Source of the DNA: Bacteroidales bacterium UBA6366
GTDB lineage: Bacteria > Bacteroidota > Bacteroidia > Bacteroidales > UBA932
Direction of reading: 5' to 3'
Length of the DNA stretch: 64,000 bases
Assembly (NCBI GenBank): GCA_002438845.1
Contig: DJRG01000078.1
Coordinates: 1 to 64,000, forward strand
The position numbers and the translations under genes were made by a program. The notes beneath the pieces were generated by a model. The model was not told where the DNA came from. It made no database searches and was given only the letters and a program-made list of their open reading frames with translations. Shown here in pieces: positions 32,795 to 41,683 of this stretch (positions within the stretch are counted from its first letter, which is position 1; each line of letters begins with the position of its first letter).

Positions 32795-33393
32795 ATTCCT
32801 TCCTCCTCTTGCCGACGGAGGTCATCAATCATCTGCTTGGCGCGGCGGATCCGGGTCTTGACCGTGTTGAGCTCCATGTCAAGGGCCTCAGCGATCTCGT
32901 TGTACTTCATTCCCTCAATGAGCCTCTTGCGGGCTATCTCCCGGTAGAGCTCCGGAAGCCGCTCGACGTATTTCTCATGCTCCTCCTCGTTCTCGGTCTT
33001 GATCAAGGTGTTGAGGGCGTCTTCGGTCTGGTCAGGGATGACCTCCACCCCGGACGGTTTGCTCTCGTCGTCAAGGTAGACTATCTGGTTCTTGGGATGC
33101 ACCCTCTGCTCCTGCTCCAGTGTGTCCAGGGCCGTGTTCTTGGCGATGGTGCAGAGCCAAGTCAGGAACCGGCTCTTGTACTGGTCGTAGGACTGGATCT
33201 GCCTGAAGGCTTTCTCGAAACTGCGGCTGCAGATGTCATCCGCGGCGTAGTCGTCGATGTTCTTGAAACGGGCCTTGATGTAAGACCTCAACTGTTCGAT
33301 GTGGCGGTCCCAAAGGGCTGTGAACGCCAGACCGTTGCCTCTTTGCGCCAAGATGATCAGCTCATCAGTGGGCTTCAAGCCAGTTTTTCCCAT
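32791..33393 (-). CDS. ECF-type RNA polymerase sigma factor
   Basis: A 200-aa sigma-70 family protein of the extracytoplasmic-function type. Region 2 includes FTALWDRHIEQLRSYIKARFKN, DDICSRSFEKAF and SYDQYKSRFLTWLCTIAKN. Region 4 is ELYREIARKRLIEGMKYNEIAEALDMELNTVKTRIRRAKQMI, a clear helix-turn-helix. No anti-sigma gene is adjacent. Its start lies 29 nt inside the end of polA and its stop overlaps rsmG, so expression is tied to these housekeeping genes. Confidence 0.92.
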   Translation of the reverse strand: MGKTGLKPTDELIILAQRGNGLAFTALWDRHIEQLRSYIKARFKNIDDYAADDICSRSFEKAFRQIQSYDQYKSRFLTWLCTIAKNTALDTLEQEQRVHPKNQIVYLDDESKPSGVEVIPDQTEDALNTLIKTENEEEHEKYVERLPELYREIARKRLIEGMKYNEIAEALDMELNTVKTRIRRAKQMIDDLRRQEEEGI

Positions 33394-36016
33394 AATTGCA
33401 TTCTACTATTAGTGGTACTGAAAGTTTTACTACGTTCTCCATCCTGTCGATCACGATCTTCCTCAAGTCATCAATCTCCTCTGGAACGGCGTCGAACACA
33501 AGCTCGTCGTGGATCTGGAGGACCATCCTGCTCTTCATGCAGGCTTCTGTCATGGCCTTGTCAACCTCGATCATGGCCATCTTGATGATGTCGGCGGATG
33601 TGCCTTGGATCGGAGCGTTGACGGCGTTCCTTTCGGCGAGAGACCTCAGCGTTCCGTTCTTGGAATTGATGTCGGGAATGTACCGCCTTCTTCCGAAGAT
33701 GGTCTCGACGTAACCGGTCTCTCGAGCGGCAGCCTTCGTGTCTTCGATGAACGAGAGGATCGACGGGAAACCGGCGAAGTAGTCGTTTATGATTTTCTGC
33801 GCCTCCTTGCGGCTGATCCGCAGCCTCTGGGCGAGGCCGAACGCCGAGATGCCGTACATGATTCCGAAGTTGGCGGTCTTGGCTATGCGCCGCTGGTCGG
33901 CGGTGACTTGTCCGTGAGGGATTCCGAAGATCTTTTCCGCTGTGGCCGCATGGATGTCGACGCCCTGCCTGAAGGCGCTGATCAGGTGCTGGTCGCAGCT
34001 AAGGTGAGCCATGATCCTAAGTTCGATCTGTGAATAGTCAGCCGAGAGGATCAGCCCGTCCGGAGCACTTGGCACGAACGCCTTGCGGATCTCCCGCCCT
34101 CTGTCCGAACGGATCGGGATGTTCTGGAGGTTCGGGTTCGAGGAACTCAGACGTCCTGTCGCCGTGAGGGCCTGGTTGAATGTCGTGTGGACCTTGCCGT
34201 CGGAAGGGTCGATATATCCCGGGAACGGCTCTATGTATGTTGAGAGCAGTTTGCGGACGGCGCGATATTCAAGAATCTCGTCTACGATCGGATGCTTGTC
34301 CGCCAGGTCAAGCAGTGTGGACTCTTCCGTGGAATAGGTGCCGTTGTTGTTCTTCTTCGGCTTGTCGGAAAGGTGAAGTTTCTCGAAAAGCACTGTTCCG
34401 ACCTGTTTCGGGGAAGAGATGTTCAGTGATGGCTCTCCGGCCATCTCCCTGATCCTCGCCTCTCTCTCCAGCATCTCCCGGCGAAGATGCTCGGTGAAGT
34501 CTTTGAGGGATCCGAGATCGACTCTGACCCCGTTTCTCTCCATTTTGGAGAGAACCTTGAGAAGTGGCTCCTCCATGGTGTCGTAAAGACCTGTGACCGA
34601 GGCTTTCTCCATGTCTTCGCGGATCCTTTCCGAAAGCAGGAGCAGCACGGCTGACTCTTTGCTTCTGTCCCGGCTTACCTCATCTGACGGGATGTCGTCA
34701 AAGAGAGAACCGGTGGACGGAACGGCATCATTCGCGGTCGCCTCCAGTGACACTCCCAACACGCTCTGCGCCAGCACATCTATCTTGTGGCTCTTCTCGG
34801 GATCGAGAAGATAGTGCATGAGAGCGATGTCGTGAAGACGGCCTTGGAGAGTCACGCCACTGGACGCGAGGATATTCATCTGCCTTTTGAGGTCGTCGCC
34901 GCATTTGTCGACCGCGGAGTCCTCCAGCAGAGACTTGAAGTCGGAAATACCGCCTTCGGCGACCAGAACCTTTCCCTCCGGACAAGTCCCGATGATGATC
35001 CTCACGGTTTTTGTGAATATGCTTCCGTCGGCGCCTTCAGTGATGACAGAGCATTTTCCGGCCTTCACCGCCGCTTTGACAGCCTCGCCGGGGCGCACCT
35101 TGATGATCTCTGGCAATTCCGCGTCCGGCTTTTCCCCGGTCCCGGCGACGTGGCCTATGAACCGGTTCAGCGAATTGAACTCGTACTTCTCGAAAAGGTC
35201 GGCAAGCTCCGGACCATAGTCCTGATTGACTTTCATCCGCTCGGTCTGGATGCCGACATCTATGTCTGTCTTGATTGTCACAAGCTCGTGGCTGAGCCCG
35301 ATGTGGTCCCGGGCCTCCTCGAACTGCGCTTTCTGTTTCGGAGTCAACTCGTCCAGATGCCTGTAGATCTCTTCCACGGAACCGTATTTCGCGACCAGCT
35401 TACTGGCTCCGACCTCTCCGACTCCTTTGACTCCCGGCACATTGTCGGCCGTGTCCCCGCAGATGGTCAGCATGTCGATGACCTGCACCGGAGACTGGAT
35501 TCCGTACTTTTCACAGATTTCCTTGACGCCGATGATCTCATTGTCAAATCCTCCCTTCCCAGGCTTGTACTGCCAGATGTGAGGCTCGATCAGCTGCCCG
35601 TAATCCTTGTCCGGAGTCACCATGTAGACATCCAGCCCTTCCCCGGCGCAGCGTTTGGACATCGATCCGATCACATCATCCGCCTCGAAGCCTTTCAGCA
35701 TCAAGGTCGGGATGTTCATTGCCTTGCAGAGCCCCATAAGCGGCTCTAGAGAGTCGATCACCAGCTGCGGAGTCTCTTTGCGGTTGGCCTTGTACTCCGG
35801 GTACATCTTGTTCCTGAACGTCCCGCCCGGCGGGTCGAAAGCCACGGCAAGGTAGTCCGGCCTTTCCCGGTTCAGAAGCTCAAGAATATATTTGGTGAAT
35901 CCGTAAAGAATGGACATGTCAGCCCCTTTGGAGTTGATCATCGGTCTCCTGAGGAACGCGTAGTACATCTTGAAGATCAATGCGTGTCCGTCTATGAAGA
36001 AAATCTTTCCCGGCAT
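33365..36016 (-). CDS. polA: DNA polymerase I
   Basis: PolA fills gaps and removes primers in replication and repair. The 883-aa protein has an intact 5'-3' exonuclease/flap domain (MPGKIFFIDGHALIFKMYYA, about 1-290). The middle 3'-5' exonuclease-like region (about 310-480) lacks the DxE of the proofreading site, and the C-terminal polymerase shows DYSQIELRIMAHLS, RRIAKTANFGIMYG and QIHDELVFD. Loss of proofreading is common in PolA outside the enterobacteria. A TAnnTTTG promoter lies upstream at 36081-36088. It is the first gene of the polA - sigma - rsmG operon. Confidence 0.96.
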   Translation of the reverse strand: MPGKIFFIDGHALIFKMYYAFLRRPMINSKGADMSILYGFTKYILELLNRERPDYLAVAFDPPGGTFRNKMYPEYKANRKETPQLVIDSLEPLMGLCKAMNIPTLMLKGFEADDVIGSMSKRCAGEGLDVYMVTPDKDYGQLIEPHIWQYKPGKGGFDNEIIGVKEICEKYGIQSPVQVIDMLTICGDTADNVPGVKGVGEVGASKLVAKYGSVEEIYRHLDELTPKQKAQFEEARDHIGLSHELVTIKTDIDVGIQTERMKVNQDYGPELADLFEKYEFNSLNRFIGHVAGTGEKPDAELPEIIKVRPGEAVKAAVKAGKCSVITEGADGSIFTKTVRIIIGTCPEGKVLVAEGGISDFKSLLEDSAVDKCGDDLKRQMNILASSGVTLQGRLHDIALMHYLLDPEKSHKIDVLAQSVLGVSLEATANDAVPSTGSLFDDIPSDEVSRDRSKESAVLLLLSERIREDMEKASVTGLYDTMEEPLLKVLSKMERNGVRVDLGSLKDFTEHLRREMLEREARIREMAGEPSLNISSPKQVGTVLFEKLHLSDKPKKNNNGTYSTEESTLLDLADKHPIVDEILEYRAVRKLLSTYIEPFPGYIDPSDGKVHTTFNQALTATGRLSSSNPNLQNIPIRSDRGREIRKAFVPSAPDGLILSADYSQIELRIMAHLSCDQHLISAFRQGVDIHAATAEKIFGIPHGQVTADQRRIAKTANFGIMYGISAFGLAQRLRISRKEAQKIINDYFAGFPSILSFIEDTKAAARETGYVETIFGRRRYIPDINSKNGTLRSLAERNAVNAPIQGTSADIIKMAMIEVDKAMTEACMKSRMVLQIHDELVFDAVPEEIDDLRKIVIDRMENVVKLSVPLIVECNYGKNWLEAH

Positions 36017-36043
36017 TATCCTGTCAACATTTTATCAATGTAT

Positions 36044-36059
36044 GGCCATGCGCATGGCC
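36044..36059. repeat. 16-bp perfect palindrome in the polA leader
   Basis: GGCCATGCGCATGGCC is its own reverse complement and lies between the polA promoter and start codon. It may be an operator or an RNA hairpin. Confidence 0.4.
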
Positions 36060-36080
36060 GCTCATGCCACACAATCTTTA

Positions 36081-36112
36081 CAAAGATAGGAAAATGTTTC
36101 GTGGTTTCAAAA
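36081..36112 (-). promoter_or_regulatory. Promoter of the polA operon
   Basis: On the minus strand TTTTG (36108-36112), a 19-nt spacer and TATCTTTG (36081-36088) match the Bacteroidetes promoter well. Confidence 0.7.
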
Positions 36113-36115
36113 CTT

Positions 36116-36721
36116 TTACCCGAGCCGGAGTGTCGCGTCAGAGAACCGGGCTCCGTCGTAGATGTCGTGTGTGGAGAAGATCACCGTCGTCCCGGTGCCG
36201 CGCGCAAGCTCCTGAAGGGTACGCAGAACCATGACCCGGTTGTCCACGTCCAGGAAGGCTGTGGGCTCGTCCAGAAGGATCACGCCGGCCTTGCGTGTCA
36301 GCGCCGTGGCGATGCACGCTTTCTGGAACTCCCCGTCGGAGACAAGGCTTATGTCCTTGTCAGCCAGTCTCTCAAGTCCGAGCGTCCGGATTGCCTCCTC
36401 CACCAAACGCTCGGACTCGGCGTTCAGTTTCCGGAACAATCCCGATGCCGAGAACCGGCCCGTGCGGATAAACTCCCTGACGGAGAACCCTTTGACTTTA
36501 GGAATATGTGTGGGCACCATCACGACAGCCCCCCCGGCCGAGAATCCGCCCGAGAGGGGAGGCTGAACTCCGGCCAGAGTCTTCATCAGCGTGCTTTTTC
36601 CGCTGCCGTTGGGACCGCAAAGCATCACGGACCGTCCGTCAGGATATTCAAAAGTCAGAGGTCCCGCGACCTTGATTCCCCGGTGCCCGATGATTAATTT
36701 GTCAACCTTCAACATATTCAC
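36116..36721 (-). CDS. ABC transporter ATP-binding protein, FecE-like
   Basis: ATPase subunit of a metal-chelate/cobalamin-type importer. Walker A is GPNGSGKST (about 36-44) and Walker B VILLDEPTAFLD. The signature LSGGE is altered to VSDGE in ISLVSDGEFQKACIA. At 201 aa it is about 50 residues shorter than typical FecE/BtuD proteins, missing C-terminal sequence. It overlaps the permease gene by 4 nt. No substrate-binding protein or TonB-dependent receptor is next to it, so iron-siderophore, heme and cobalamin remain equally possible cargoes. Confidence 0.85.
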   Translation of the reverse strand: MNMLKVDKLIIGHRGIKVAGPLTFEYPDGRSVMLCGPNGSGKSTLMKTLAGVQPPLSGGFSAGGAVVMVPTHIPKVKGFSVREFIRTGRFSASGLFRKLNAESERLVEEAIRTLGLERLADKDISLVSDGEFQKACIATALTRKAGVILLDEPTAFLDVDNRVMVLRTLQELARGTGTTVIFSTHDIYDGARFSDATLRLG

Positions 36722-37662
36722 CTCCTTTTCATCAGAATCGCAAGAATTATCGGGATGCCGATGAGCGCCATCGTGCTTCCGACCGGCAGGGGAGCGGGAA
36801 AGACATTCGAGATGATGTCGGCCGCGAGCGTCAGTCCCGCCCCTGTGAGCATCGCGGCGGGAATCACCTTGGCATGTACGGAAGTCCCCAGAACGCCTCT
36901 CGCTATGTGCGGCGCCACGATCCCCACGAACCCCAGAGGCCCGCAGAAAGCCGTGACCGCACCGGCCATCAGGCAGCTCCCCGTCATCGAGATGTTCCGG
37001 ATGCGGCGCATGTCCGCTCCGGCGAGGCAGGCATATTCATCCCCGAAAAGGGCGATGTCGAGTCCTTTATTATTAATATAGGTCAGCAGAGTGCCGATGG
37101 CCAGCGCTCCGCCGATCACCGCGACTTCCCCAGGGCGGCTTCCTGTAAGACTTCCCGCCGACCAGCTGTAGAAGACTTTCAGGCTTTCCGCGCTGGCGGA
37201 ATATTCAAGAATTGATGTCACCGCGCTGAAGATGAAGCCCAGCATCACGCCGAAAATCAGCAAGGTGGTGGAACTCTGGACTTTGGATGCCACGGCGACA
37301 ACAAGCATTGATGTCAGCAGCGCACCGAGGAATGCAGCGGCCGCCATCGTCAACCCGGACAGGGCGGCCGGAAGCGAGGCTCCGATGAGAAGAGTCGCGA
37401 CAGCGGCCCCTGTCCCGGCCCCGGCGCTTACGCCCATGATGTGCGGGTCGGCGAGCGGATTGCGGAAAATGCTCTGCATCTGAAGCCCTGCAAGAGAGAG
37501 GGACGCACCGGCAAGGACGGCTGTCATCATCCTCGGAAGCCTGAGTTTCAGGAATATACCTGCGTCCATCCCGCCCAGACCGGTCCCACCTGTGAGCAGG
37601 TCGACTCCGGCGAGCAGCAATGCCACTGCCAGCAACTGGAATATTTTCGCGCGACTCTTCAT
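36718..37662 (-). CDS. FecCD-family ABC transporter permease
   Basis: Membrane subunit of a BtuC/FecCD-type importer, about 314 aa with roughly nine to ten hydrophobic segments. Family motifs are LRLPRMMTAVLAGASLSLAG, QSIFRNPLADPHIMGVSAGAGTGA and GFVGIVAPHIAR, the last contacting the ATPase. I take the ATG at 37662 (MKSRAKIF); an upstream alternative at 37698 would be TTG. It is divergent from the C1 peptidase gene and co-directional with its ATPase. Confidence 0.9.
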   Translation of the reverse strand: MKSRAKIFQLLAVALLLAGVDLLTGGTGLGGMDAGIFLKLRLPRMMTAVLAGASLSLAGLQMQSIFRNPLADPHIMGVSAGAGTGAAVATLLIGASLPAALSGLTMAAAAFLGALLTSMLVVAVASKVQSSTTLLIFGVMLGFIFSAVTSILEYSASAESLKVFYSWSAGSLTGSRPGEVAVIGGALAIGTLLTYINNKGLDIALFGDEYACLAGADMRRIRNISMTGSCLMAGAVTAFCGPLGFVGIVAPHIARGVLGTSVHAKVIPAAMLTGAGLTLAADIISNVFPAPLPVGSTMALIGIPIILAILMKRR

Positions 37663-37730
37663 GCTGTCTTCACCAATCCGTCCGTTCCGACCGAACAACT
37701 TATTTTTCGGCTTTTCCCGAAAATTTTCGC

Positions 37731-37738
37731 TAAATTTA
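37731..37738 (+). promoter_or_regulatory. Possible promoter of the C1 peptidase gene
   Basis: TAAATTTA differs from TAnnTTTG by the last base and lies 21 nt before the ATG at 37759, in the divergent intergenic space. Confidence 0.3.
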
Positions 37739-37758
37739 CCCCAAATCTTTGAATATTT

Positions 37759-39153
37759 ATGAATAAAAGAACATTTATCCTCGCAGCCTCGCTTCTGGTC
37801 CTCTCCGGAACCGTCGCCTCAGCGCAGAAACAGTCCGACAAAGGCGGCATTTCCGCCGAGATGCTGACCGAGATCCGTAAGGGCTATGAGGGCACAGCCT
37901 CGGACAAGGCTATCCGCAACGCTCTTAACGCGGCGGCGATCAATGTCCTCGCCGCCAACTCGGAGAACATCGCGATGATCGACACCCACTTCTCCGACGA
38001 GGTGAAGACTAAGGGACGCACAAATCAGAAATCCTCAGGCCGTTGCTGGCTTTTTACTGGTCTCAACGTGCTGAGAGCCAAAATGATCGAGAAATACGAC
38101 CTCGGATCGTTCACGTTCTCCCAGAATTATGTCTTCTTCTACGATCAGCTTGAGAAGGCCAACCTTTTTCTTCAGGGCGTGATCGACACCAAGGGGTTGG
38201 GCTTTGATGACCGCAAGGTGGACTGGCTGTTCCGCAACCCGATCGGAGACGGAGGGCAGTTCACGGGAGTCTCCAACCTCATCATGAAGTACGGAGTCGT
38301 TCCGTCAGATGTCATGCCGGAGACCTACTGCGCCAACAACACGTCGCAGATGCGTGCTCAAATAGCCACCAAACTGCGCGAGGATGGCCTCAAGCTTCGC
38401 GGGGCAGCCGCCAAGGACTGCCCGGCCATGAAGACAGAGATGCTCAAGGAGATCTACAGGATGCTCGTCCTCTGCCTCGGCGAGCCTCCGGTCGAGTTCG
38501 AGTGGACCAGCTACGACTCCAAGGGCAACTTCGTCAGCGCCAAGACCTACACTCCGAAATCCTTCTACAATGAATATGTCGGAGCGGATCTCGAGAGCAA
38601 CTACATCATGGTAATGAACGACCCTACCCGTGAATATGGCAAGGTCTACGAGATCGATTACGACCGCCATGTCTATGACGGGCAGAACTGGCTCTACATC
38701 AATCTCCCGATCGAAAGGATCAAGGAGATGGCCATCGCCTCCATCAAGGACAACACCGCCATGTACTTCTCCTGCGACGTCGGCAAGTTCATGGACCGCC
38801 AGAAAGGCACGCTTGATCTGAACAACTTCGACTACGGCTCGCTTTTCGGAACGACGTTCCCTATGGACAAGCGCCAAAGAGTCCAGACTCACGCCAGCGG
38901 CTCGTCCCACGCCATGACCCTCATCGCCGTGGACATCAAGGACGGCAAGCCGGTCAAGTGGATGGTGGAGAACAGCTGGGGCGCCGACTCAGGCTACAAA
39001 GGCAACCTCATCATGACTGACGAGTGGTTCGACAACTACATGTTCCGTCTCGTCGTGGAGAAGAAGTATGTTCCTTCTGATGTCATGAATATGCTTGATC
39101 AGAAGCCGACCCTCCTCCCGGCCTGGGACCCTATGTTCCTTCCGGAGGAATGA
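37759..39153 (+). CDS. Secreted C1-family aminopeptidase (bleomycin hydrolase-like)
   Basis: A papain-fold cysteine peptidase of the C1B/PepC group. A signal peptide (ends VASAQ) is followed by the mature enzyme of about 440 aa. The triad is visible: Cys96 in SSGRCWLFT, His384 in SSHAMTLIAV, Asn405 in VENSWG. C1B enzymes form hexameric barrels and trim peptides; here it is predicted periplasmic. The next gene begins 26 nt later in the same direction, so the two probably share a transcript. Confidence 0.9.
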   Translation: MNKRTFILAASLLVLSGTVASAQKQSDKGGISAEMLTEIRKGYEGTASDKAIRNALNAAAINVLAANSENIAMIDTHFSDEVKTKGRTNQKSSGRCWLFTGLNVLRAKMIEKYDLGSFTFSQNYVFFYDQLEKANLFLQGVIDTKGLGFDDRKVDWLFRNPIGDGGQFTGVSNLIMKYGVVPSDVMPETYCANNTSQMRAQIATKLREDGLKLRGAAAKDCPAMKTEMLKEIYRMLVLCLGEPPVEFEWTSYDSKGNFVSAKTYTPKSFYNEYVGADLESNYIMVMNDPTREYGKVYEIDYDRHVYDGQNWLYINLPIERIKEMAIASIKDNTAMYFSCDVGKFMDRQKGTLDLNNFDYGSLFGTTFPMDKRQRVQTHASGSSHAMTLIAVDIKDGKPVKWMVENSWGADSGYKGNLIMTDEWFDNYMFRLVVEKKYVPSDVMNMLDQKPTLLPAWDPMFLPEE

Positions 39154-39179
39154 TGAGCTTTTTGGTAATCACGACATCA

Positions 39180-40085
39180 ATGAGACGTTTTTTCAGTATA
39201 GTTTTCATCTTTGCGGCTCTGGCTACGGCCGGGGCCCAGTCTCGTTTTGGGAACCATCCTCTCCCGTCCAACCCTGACACGCTGAGGATCCTGGCTGTCG
39301 GCAACAGCTTCTCGGATGACGGAACAGAGTACCTTCCGGGGCTTCTGGAGTCTGCCGGGATCCGCAATGTCATCGTGGCGAGGCTCTACATCGGCGGCTG
39401 TTCGCTGGAAAGGCATTGCGATGAATATTCAAAAGGACTGGCCGACTACAGATATTCCAAGTCCACAAAGAATCGCTGGGAGGTCATCAGCAAGAACTCC
39501 ACGATGCTTGACGGGCTTAAGGATGAGCCATGGGACATCATCACTATTCAGGAAACGTCAGGGCACTCGGGAACTTACGAGACTTACCGGATGTGGGTTC
39601 CCAGGCTTGTCAACATCATAAGAAAAGAAGCCTTGAATCCTCGCGCGACAATCGCCTGGCATGAGACATGGGCCTATGCGTCCAATTCTAGTCACGGGAT
39701 GTTCAAGTTGTACGGTGCAAATCAGGCGACCATGTACAATGCGATCGTTGACTGTGTGAGACAGGCTTCGGAGGAGTTTGACATCCCCGTCGTCATTCCG
39801 AGTGGTGACGCCGTTCAGCTCGCCAGAGAAACCCGCTTGAACAATCAGTATGAGGTTCCCTCCACGTGTGAGGTCTACCAGCTTACCAGGGACGGTTACC
39901 ATCTGTCCCGTCAGTTCGGCCGCTACATAGCCGCCTGCACATGGTTCGAAGCCTTGATCAAGCCCGTCTTTGGCAAGTCTGTCTATGACAACGGTTATCT
40001 GCTTCGAGACACGGAGTACAGCATTACCCCGAAAGATGCCCGGCTGTGTCAGAAATGCGCCGTCCGGGCTGTTAAGGATTGGTAG
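39180..40085 (+). CDS. DUF4886 SGNH-hydrolase-like secreted protein
   Basis: A 301-aa exported protein of the DUF4886 family common in Bacteroidales. ILAVGNSFSDDGTEYLP provides the GNSFS nucleophile block of SGNH-type esterases, and DIITIQETSGHS and DGYHLS...GRYIAA give the later blocks. The start at 39180 places a normal signal peptide (MRRFFSIVFIFAALATAGAQ) at the N-terminus; the frame also opens at 39150, overlapping the upstream stop. Substrate is unknown, possibly an acylated or sulfated glycan. Confidence 0.82.
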   Translation: MRRFFSIVFIFAALATAGAQSRFGNHPLPSNPDTLRILAVGNSFSDDGTEYLPGLLESAGIRNVIVARLYIGGCSLERHCDEYSKGLADYRYSKSTKNRWEVISKNSTMLDGLKDEPWDIITIQETSGHSGTYETYRMWVPRLVNIIRKEALNPRATIAWHETWAYASNSSHGMFKLYGANQATMYNAIVDCVRQASEEFDIPVVIPSGDAVQLARETRLNNQYEVPSTCEVYQLTRDGYHLSRQFGRYIAACTWFEALIKPVFGKSVYDNGYLLRDTEYSITPKDARLCQKCAVRAVKDW

Positions 40086-40144
40086 GCGGGAATCCATTCC
40101 GTCTGACGCCAGTGGTAGCTGCATCCGAGTAATATGAGTTATTC

Positions 40145-40197
40145 GGTCACTGAGCTTGTCGAAGTGAGCTTGCCGAAGTGAGCTTGCCGAAGTGACC
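40145..40197. repeat. Expanded GGTC...GACC palindromic repeat
   Basis: The family repeat, but with its right-hand 14-bp unit GCTTGYCGAAGTGA present three times in tandem (40154, 40168, 40182). It lies between the DUF4886 gene and sdaA. Confidence 0.75.
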
Positions 40198-40273
40198 GGA
40201 TGCTGTAAGTGACATGAAACAATAAGATAATACGGATTTATTTGAAGCTCACTATATAAAACGAACGTGAATC

Positions 40274-41494
40274 ATGAAATCTCTAAAAGAACTTTACAGA
40301 ATAGGCAAGGGCCCGTCCAGCAGCCACACGATGGGGCCCAACAAAGCGGCCATGATGTTTGCGGAGCGCCATTTCGGAGCAGCCTCTTTTGAGGTGACTC
40401 TCTATGGCAGCCTTGCGGCCACGGGCAAAGGACACATGACAGATGTGGCGATCATCGAGGCGATGGCCCGTATAGCTCCCGTGCACATCGTATGGAAGCC
40501 GGAGGTGTTCCTCCCGTTCCACCCTAACGGAATGTGCTTCAAGTCTTTTGACTCGGATGGGCATCAGACCGATGAGTGGACCGTCTACAGTGTGGGCGGG
40601 GGAGCCTTGTCGGAAGGGCAGCCGAATGACCGCTTCTCAAGTCCGGACGTCTATGAGATGAATCATCTTGCCGAGATCCAGAAATGGTGCGAGGACAAGG
40701 GACGCAGCTATTGGGAATATGTCGACCTCTGCGAGGGTCCTGAGATCTGGGACTATCTTCAGGAGGTCTGGATGGCCATGAAGGCATCCGTGGAAAGGGG
40801 CATTGACCACGAGGGCGTGCTCCCGGGTCCATTGAACCTTCCAAGGAAGGCTCCCACATATTATGTCAAGGCGACCGGTTACAAGCAGACCCTCCAGACC
40901 CGTGGGCTTGTCTATGCCTATGCCCTTGCCGTGAGTGAGGAGAACGCATCCGGAGGAGTCATCGTGACAGCCCCGACCTGCGGCTCAAGCGGAGTCATGC
41001 CCGGAGTCTTGTACCACCTGGCCAAAGGGCATGATTTCAAGGACATCCGTGTGCTCCATGCTTTAGCTACCGCAGGCATATTCGGGAATGTCGTCAAGCA
41101 GAATGCGTCCATCTCCGGAGCGGAGGTCGGCTGCCAAGGAGAGGTCGGCGTGGCCTGTGCCATGGCCTCAGCCGCCGCGTGCCAGCTTTTTGGAGGAAGT
41201 CCTTCTCAGATTGAATATGCCGCCGAGATGGGACTGGAGCACCACCTCGGCATGACCTGCGACCCGATCTGCGGCCTTGTCCAGATCCCTTGCATCGAGA
41301 GGAACGCTTTCGCCGCCACCAGGGCCCTGGACTCGAACCTTTACGCCGCCTTCTCCGATGGCAAGCATCGGGTCTCTTTCGATCATGTGGTCGAGGTGAT
41401 GAAGCAGACCGGAAAGGATCTGCCTTCCCTCTACAAAGAGACCAGTGCAGGTGGCCTTGCCAAGGATTTCAAGGAGTTCAGGAAGATGTTTTAG
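40274..41494 (+). CDS. sdaA: L-serine ammonia-lyase (iron-sulfur type)
   Basis: Converts L-serine to pyruvate and ammonia in the cytoplasm. A fused beta and alpha domain enzyme of 406 aa: N-terminal GPSSSHTMGPNKAA, then TAPTCGSSGVMPG, SGAEVGCQGEVGVACAMA and MTCDPICGLVQIPC. The conserved cysteines in the last three segments are the 4Fe-4S ligands. The length is slightly shorter than E. coli SdaA. A TTTATTTG sequence near 40238 is one base from the -7 consensus. It is monocistronic, followed by a strong hairpin. Confidence 0.95.
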   Translation: MKSLKELYRIGKGPSSSHTMGPNKAAMMFAERHFGAASFEVTLYGSLAATGKGHMTDVAIIEAMARIAPVHIVWKPEVFLPFHPNGMCFKSFDSDGHQTDEWTVYSVGGGALSEGQPNDRFSSPDVYEMNHLAEIQKWCEDKGRSYWEYVDLCEGPEIWDYLQEVWMAMKASVERGIDHEGVLPGPLNLPRKAPTYYVKATGYKQTLQTRGLVYAYALAVSEENASGGVIVTAPTCGSSGVMPGVLYHLAKGHDFKDIRVLHALATAGIFGNVVKQNASISGAEVGCQGEVGVACAMASAAACQLFGGSPSQIEYAAEMGLEHHLGMTCDPICGLVQIPCIERNAFAATRALDSNLYAAFSDGKHRVSFDHVVEVMKQTGKDLPSLYKETSAGGLAKDFKEFRKMF

Positions 41495-41535
41495 GCTTGC
41501 TGGTTTAGGAATAATTCGACATAATGACAGTAAAA

Positions 41536-41573
41536 GGCGACAGCTTGTCACGACAATGTGACAATTTGTCGCC
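41536..41573. terminator. 38-bp two-tier hairpin between sdaA and hsp20
   Basis: GGCGACA-gc-TTGTCAC (41536-41551) pairs perfectly with GTGACAA-tt-TGTCGCC (41558-41573) apart from one symmetric internal loop; the loop is six bases. A short T-run (CTTTT) follows. It probably ends sdaA transcription but could also be an operator for the heat-shock gene downstream. ATCGG-cacg-CCGAT and CCGCT...AGCGG stems follow before hsp20. Confidence 0.6.
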
Positions 41574-41683
41574 CTTTTGATACTATTCTGGCATCGGCAC
41601 GCCGATTGATTAATGTACAGATGTCCGCTTGAAAGAGCGGGTGGAAAAATAGATAAGTAAAACAAAAAATAGGAGATTTAATT

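Noticed and set aside
41585..41610. Sigma-54 promoter before hsp20 (TGGCA...).
   Set aside because: The second element TTGC is missing at the required spacing.
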